From NCBI RefSeq assembly GCF_019402445.1, contig NZ_SRZM01000219.1, forward strand, positions 1-28,660: DNA of 28,660 nt. Direction: 5' to 3'. The stretch comes from Brachyspira pilosicoli. Lineage in GTDB: Bacteria > Spirochaetota > Brachyspiria > Brachyspirales > Brachyspiraceae. The notes beneath the pieces were generated by a model. The model was not told the origin of the DNA. It ran no database searches and saw nothing but the letters and a program-made list of their open reading frames with translations. How positions within the stretch are numbered: position 1 is the stretch's first letter; every line of letters starts with the position of its first letter. Positions 25,478 to 28,660 of the stretch are shown here, one piece after another. The position numbers and the translations under genes were made by a program.

Positions 25478-26827
25478 TTATTTATTGCTATTTCTCCAGA
25501 TATTGCATTCTTGAGCTTTTTTGATTAACTCTTCTCTAAAATCTGGATGAGCTATAGATATTAAAGCTTCAGCTCTTTGCCAAGTGCTTAAACCTTTTAA
25601 GTTTACTTTACCATACTCTGTTACAACATAATGAGTATTAGCTCTTGTATCTGTAATAATAGTACCATTAGCAAAACTTGGAACTATTCTTGATTGCAAT
25701 GAACCATCTTTACCTTTTACAGTTGATGATAAACAAATAAAGCTTTTACCGCCTTTTGAAAGATAAGCACCTAATACAAAGTCTAATTGTCCGCCAGCAC
25801 CGCTTATATGTTTAGTACCAGTAGATTCAGCACTTACTTGACCGAATAAATCTATTTCAACAGCATTGTTTATAGACATAAAATTATCTATAGAAGATAT
25901 TACTCTTACATCATTAGTATAATCTACAGGAGCAGACAAACATTGAGGGTTATTATGAAGGAAATCATATAACTTTTTAGTACCAGCACCAAAAGCATAA
26001 GTTTGTCTTCCTCTGTCTATATTCTTTTTATTTCCAGTGATTTTACCAGCTAATGATATATCAACAAAAGCATCAACATACATCTCTGTGTGTACGCCTA
26101 AATCTTTAAGGTCAGATTCTGCTATTAAAGAACCTACAGCATTAGGCATACCACCAATACCCAACTGTATACAAGCACCATTAGGTATTTCTTCTACTAT
26201 AAGTTTAGCTACAGTTTTATCTACCTCAGTAGCAGCACCGCCTCCTCCTAATTCTACTATAGAAGGATTATCTCCCTCTACTATCATATCAACTTGATTA
26301 ATATGTACAGATTCTCCGCCGATATGGTCAGCACCTAAACAGCGAGGCATATTTTCATTTACTTCAACTATAACACATTTTGACCTTTCTATAACAGCCT
26401 GCATATGTGACGCATTAGGACCAAAACTAAAATAACCATTCTCGTCCATAGGTCCAACTTGGAACATAGCCACATCTATACCGCGAGGTAAATCTCTATA
26501 ATATCTAGGCATTTCAGAATAACGAATAGGGTCATAAAAACAAAATCCTCTTGATATCGCTTTTCTTTCTATACCAGACATATGCCAAGAGTTCCAAGTA
26601 AAATGTTTTTCTGGATTAAGAATTTTAAATATTTGAGGCTCCCAACATAATATACCGCCTCTAATATTTATATCTGTTAGCTCGGGCATTCTTTCAGCTA
26701 ATGCTTTATCTAATTCTATTGGGGTAGCAGTTACCCAACCGTAATCTATCCAGTCACCAGATTTTATTACCTTAACGGCTTCATATGGCGAGGTTAATTT
26801 TTGATTATAAAGTTTGATATAATCCAT
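25478..26827 (-). CDS. Acetyl-CoA hydrolase/transferase family CoA-transferase (butyryl- or 4-hydroxybutyrate-type)
   Basis: This 449-residue family I CoA-transferase moves CoA between acetyl-CoA and a short acid such as butyrate. The catalytic Glu is E248 in VHTEM, and the CoA-site glycine stretch is GIGGMPNAV (223-231), with GGQLDF further on. An upstream GTG at 26837-26839 would add four residues. However, that region carries GGGAGAT, a good Shine-Dalgarno spaced five bases before the ATG at 26825-26827, so the ATG is the better start. It is the first gene of the transcript that includes the acyl-CoA dehydrogenase fusion (52-base gap) and the flavodiiron protein. Butyrate versus 4-hydroxybutyrate or another acid cannot be decided from sequence. 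Confidence 0.9.
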   Translation of the reverse strand: MDYIKLYNQKLTSPYEAVKVIKSGDWIDYGWVTATPIELDKALAERMPELTDINIRGGILCWEPQIFKILNPEKHFTWNSWHMSGIERKAISRGFCFYDPIRYSEMPRYYRDLPRGIDVAMFQVGPMDENGYFSFGPNASHMQAVIERSKCVIVEVNENMPRCLGADHIGGESVHINQVDMIVEGDNPSIVELGGGGAATEVDKTVAKLIVEEIPNGACIQLGIGGMPNAVGSLIAESDLKDLGVHTEMYVDAFVDISLAGKITGNKKNIDRGRQTYAFGAGTKKLYDFLHNNPQCLSAPVDYTNDVRVISSIDNFMSINNAVEIDLFGQVSAESTGTKHISGAGGQLDFVLGAYLSKGGKSFICLSSTVKGKDGSLQSRIVPSFANGTIITDTRANTHYVVTEYGKVNLKGLSTWQRAEALISIAHPDFREELIKKAQECNIWRNSNK

Positions 26828-26863
26828 GAAATCTCCCACTTAAATGATTTTTTGATATACTCT

Positions 26864-26892
26864 AGTATAGTAAAATAAATTTTGATTGTCAA
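26864..26892 (-). promoter_or_regulatory. Near-consensus promoter of the CoA-transferase operon
   Basis: On the minus strand TTGACA (26887-26892) and TATACT (26864-26869) are 17 bases apart. A second inverted repeat (TATACT and AGTATA, 26856-26861 and 26864-26869, 2 bases apart) covers the -10 box. Transcription would start near 26857, about 30 bases before the ATG. Confidence 0.75.
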
Positions 26893-26902
26893 TCAAAATT
26901 TA
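26876..26902. promoter_or_regulatory. 27-bp perfect palindrome over the -35 box (operator candidate)
   Basis: Arms of 13 bases (26876-26888 and 26890-26902) are perfectly complementary around one central T; the core is TTGATTG-T-CAATCAA. It covers the TTGACA box, so a bound protein would block RNA polymerase. The odd spacing resembles the 7-1-7 form of Fur/PerR-family sites more than the even-spaced FNR type (TTGAT-N4-ATCAA), but the sequence matches neither consensus closely. The regulator is not identified. Confidence 0.7.
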
Positions 26903-27017
26903 CAAGATATTATTTTTAAATTTTATTTCTCTATATATTATTATTCTTGTTTTATATTTTTTATTTCACAAAAACTACATTTTTATTTTTTATTTTTTGC
27001 TTTTATTTGTTTTTTAC

Positions 27018-27045
27018 TTGACTTATAGATATTTATTTACATAAT
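27018..27045 (+). promoter_or_regulatory. Candidate promoter of the EFR1-family gene
   Basis: TTGACT (27018-27023) and CATAAT (27040-27045) are separated by 16 bases. A perfect TATAAT at 27051-27056 lacks a good -35 box at the right distance. The 244-base gap that holds this is otherwise very T-rich on the plus strand (about 26917-27018), with no other feature seen. Confidence 0.45.
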
Positions 27046-27083
27046 TATTATATAATAGATAAAAGTACTATGGGGGGTATATT

Positions 27084-27914
27084 ATGATAGTAAAAAAAGT
27101 CTATGCTGTATATTACAGTGCCACTGGTACTACTCAGAAAATAGCTTCTTTTATAGCAGAAAATGTCGCTAAAAAACTTAATGTTGAGTGTGAGAAATAT
27201 AATTATAGCTTGCCTAAAAGAAGAGAAAAAGTGCTTGAGTTTAAAGAAAATGATTTAGTGATATGCGGAAGTCCTACCTATGCAGGAAGAGTTCCAAATA
27301 TAATGCTTCCCTATTTAAAAAACAACATTAAAGGTAATGGTGCTTTAGCTATACCTGTAGTGCTTTTTGGTAATAGAAACTTTGATGATGCTCTAATTGA
27401 ACTTAGAAATATCTTAGAAGATAATGGTTTTCATACTATAGCTGGTGCTGGTTTTGTTGGTGAGCATTCTTTTTCTTATACTTTAGGGGCTAATAGACCT
27501 GATGAAAAAGATATGCAAATTGCTGCCGATTTTGTAGACAAAATAGTAGAGAAAATAAGAACTGTTGAAAATATACCTACTGAACCTATTAAAGTGAGAG
27601 GAAATGACCCTATTCGTCCTTATTATACACCAAGAGATAGACATGAACATGCTATTGATATATTAAAAGTAAAACCTAAAGTTAATTTGTCAAAATGTAC
27701 AGATTGTAAAATATGTGCTCATGTTTGCCCTATGGGGTCTATTGATTTTAATGATGTGAGCAAATATGTTGGTATATGTACAAAATGTGGTGCTTGCATC
27801 AAAAAATGCCCAGAAAAATGCAGATATTATGATGATGAGGGCTATTTATACCATCAACATGAGTTGGAAGAACAGTTTGAAAGAAGAGCTGAACCTGAAA
27901 TATTTTATATGTGA
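27084..27914 (+). CDS. EFR1-family flavodoxin-ferredoxin
   Basis: This 276-residue cytoplasmic electron-transfer protein joins a flavodoxin-like domain (1-165) and a C-terminal ferredoxin with two [4Fe-4S] clusters. The FMN phosphate loop is YYSATGTTQKI (10-20), with GSPTYAGRVP near 62-71. The clusters are ligated by C205, C208, C211 and C215, and by C232, C235, C238 and C242. This layout is typical of the EFR1 family in anaerobes, where the partner is usually unknown. It lies divergently beside the CoA-transferase operon and might share control with it. A GGGGGG stretch at 27072-27077 serves as Shine-Dalgarno, six bases from the ATG. Confidence 0.92.
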   Translation: MIVKKVYAVYYSATGTTQKIASFIAENVAKKLNVECEKYNYSLPKRREKVLEFKENDLVICGSPTYAGRVPNIMLPYLKNNIKGNGALAIPVVLFGNRNFDDALIELRNILEDNGFHTIAGAGFVGEHSFSYTLGANRPDEKDMQIAADFVDKIVEKIRTVENIPTEPIKVRGNDPIRPYYTPRDRHEHAIDILKVKPKVNLSKCTDCKICAHVCPMGSIDFNDVSKYVGICTKCGACIKKCPEKCRYYDDEGYLYHQHELEEQFERRAEPEIFYM

Positions 27915-27917
27915 TTT

Positions 27918-27972
27918 TTATAACTTATCATTTTATATAAATATATATTTTAATGATAAGTTATAATTTTAT
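27918..27972 (+). terminator. Intrinsic terminator of the EFR1-family gene
   Basis: A perfect 15-bp stem (27918-27932 with 27952-27966) has a 19-base A/T loop and is followed by TTTTATT. It begins 4 bases after the EFR1 stop and runs into the stop codon of the convergent gene. The minus strand lacks a U-run after the stem, so it mainly serves the plus strand. Confidence 0.75.
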
Positions 27973-28623
27973 TAACTTCTTAATATAACAACTTCCAATA
28001 CCAGGAAAATCGCAAGTTTGTGAGGCAATAGACCAAGAAGCTCTTAATTCTTTATCAGCATAAACCATATGGCTTATATTTTCTGGAATCAATATTTCAT
28101 TAACAGTTGATATATTTATTAATTCATTTGCAAGAAGCATAGGCTCTCCCATGCATACTACTTCATTGAATAATACTTCAGTATCTGAAACCTGACAAAA
28201 GCATAAATCTCCCATAGCTATAGAAATGCTTACACTATATCTATTTGCTTTTAATGTTGACATTAGTTCTTTGGCACAACTATAGGCGTCTTTTAAAATA
28301 TCGCTGTAAGTTGTATTTCTAAATTTAAAATTGTCAGAAAATACTGCTACTATATATTGAGCTGATATTTGATCAACTTTTCCGCCATATTTATTGCTTA
28401 TTATAGGCAATGATTTGCTGTAAAAATCTTTTAGATATGAATTAAGTTTTTTTTGTTTTAATGTGTTTAGAGCTCCATATAGATTGCATAGTTTTAATGA
28501 TAATACTACAGAAGAAGCATTTGTATTTTTTATATAATTTTCTCCTTCATTTATGCTAAAAAATACTTTTTTGTCTGTAAAATTTGATAGATATTCTTCG
28601 TATTGTGCTTTTCCTATTATCAT
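27961..28623 (-). CDS. Degenerate class III nucleotidyl-cyclase-like protein
   Basis: This 220-residue protein shows a weak but continuous resemblance to the class III adenylate/guanylate cyclase homology domain. VVLSLKLCNLYG (39-50) stands where the first metal aspartate (xDIxGF) should be. YGGKVDQISAQYIVAVF (79-95) parallels the GG-x-vdk-x-GD-x-mavF region, ISIAMGDLCFCQVS (133-146) the G-x-h-x-G-x-v-x-G strand, and GEPMLLANEL (159-168) the Gd-x-VN-x-AaRL helix. Both metal aspartates and the transition-state Asn/Arg are lost, so it should be inactive and may act as a ligand-binding or scaffold domain. No transmembrane segment or other domain is visible. GGGAGA precedes the ATG, and a TATAAT (minus strand, 28653-28658) lies at the window edge. 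Function is unknown. Confidence 0.6.
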   Translation of the reverse strand: MIIGKAQYEEYLSNFTDKKVFFSINEGENYIKNTNASSVVLSLKLCNLYGALNTLKQKKLNSYLKDFYSKSLPIISNKYGGKVDQISAQYIVAVFSDNFKFRNTTYSDILKDAYSCAKELMSTLKANRYSVSISIAMGDLCFCQVSDTEVLFNEVVCMGEPMLLANELINISTVNEILIPENISHMVYADKELRASWSIASQTCDFPGIGSCYIKKLIKL

Positions 28624-28660
28624 AAAACTTCTCCCAAATGAACTATTATTTAATTATATT

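Noticed and set aside
26828..26839. GTG at 26837-26839 as start of the CoA-transferase
   Set aside because: The GTG overlaps the Shine-Dalgarno (GGGAGAT) for the ATG at 26825-26827, which is the better start.
26882..26896. An FNR-type site (TTGAT-N4-ATCAA) in the 27-bp palindrome
   Set aside because: The half-sites are separated by five bases, not four, so a standard FNR/CRP dimer would not fit.
1..28660. CRISPR arrays, tRNA or rRNA genes, insertion sequences
   Set aside because: No regularly spaced repeats, cloverleaf-like or rRNA sequences, transposase genes or terminal repeats were seen.

Overview
The window is very AT-rich, dense with short-spaced operons, and uses AGA and A/T-ending codons heavily. 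The gene set is that of a strict or aerotolerant anaerobic gut bacterium: flavodiiron protein, EFR1-type flavodoxin-ferredoxin, butyryl-type CoA metabolism and selenium-linked purine catabolism. The composition and protein style fit a spirochaete of the genus Brachyspira best. A fusobacterium-like host cannot be excluded without a database search, so the genus is inference.

Layout. (1) Positions 87-7983, minus strand: ssnA, ygfK, a fused selenium-dependent xanthine dehydrogenase-type molybdoenzyme and yqeB, read leftwards from a promoter at 8035-8062. (2) Positions 7984-8194: a divergent control region with good sigma-70 promoters in both directions and inverted repeats over both -35 boxes. 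(3) Positions 8195-20030, plus strand: a YheO/DauR-type regulator, 2,3-diaminopropionate ammonia-lyase (ygeX), ygeY and ygeW; then, after a hairpin, carbamate kinase, an NCS2 purine permease, a three-subunit xanthine dehydrogenase (Mo, FeS and FAD subunits, with overlapping genes) and a second NCS2 permease, closed by a strong terminator. (4) Positions 20073-22125, minus strand: a YqeC-MocA fusion and an XdhC-type chaperone, both for molybdenum-cofactor maturation. (5) Positions 22234-26827, minus strand: an operon of a CoA-transferase, an acyl-CoA dehydrogenase/ETF-alpha/rubredoxin fusion and a flavodiiron protein, with a near-consensus promoter overlapped by a perfect 27-bp palindrome and ending at a strong terminator. 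(6) Positions 27084-28623: an EFR1-family flavodoxin-ferredoxin, and convergent to it a degenerate nucleotidyl-cyclase-like protein.

How it fits together. Regions 1-4 form an anaerobic purine (xanthine/urate) degradation island. NCS2 permeases import purines. Two molybdenum hydroxylases, one probably selenium-dependent, act on the ring together with YgfK and SsnA. YgeY and YgeW process ureido/carbamoyl intermediates, YgeX turns 2,3-diaminopropionate into pyruvate and ammonia, and carbamate kinase recovers ATP from carbamoyl phosphate. YqeB, YqeC-MocA and XdhC mature the cofactor. The hydantoinase (hyuA) normally counted in this set and selD are not in the window. Region 5 looks like a separate system in which electrons from acyl-CoA oxidation could pass through the fused ETF-type flavin and rubredoxin domains to the flavodiiron protein, which reduces O2 (or NO). 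That operon is the most interesting candidate for an incompletely described pathway.
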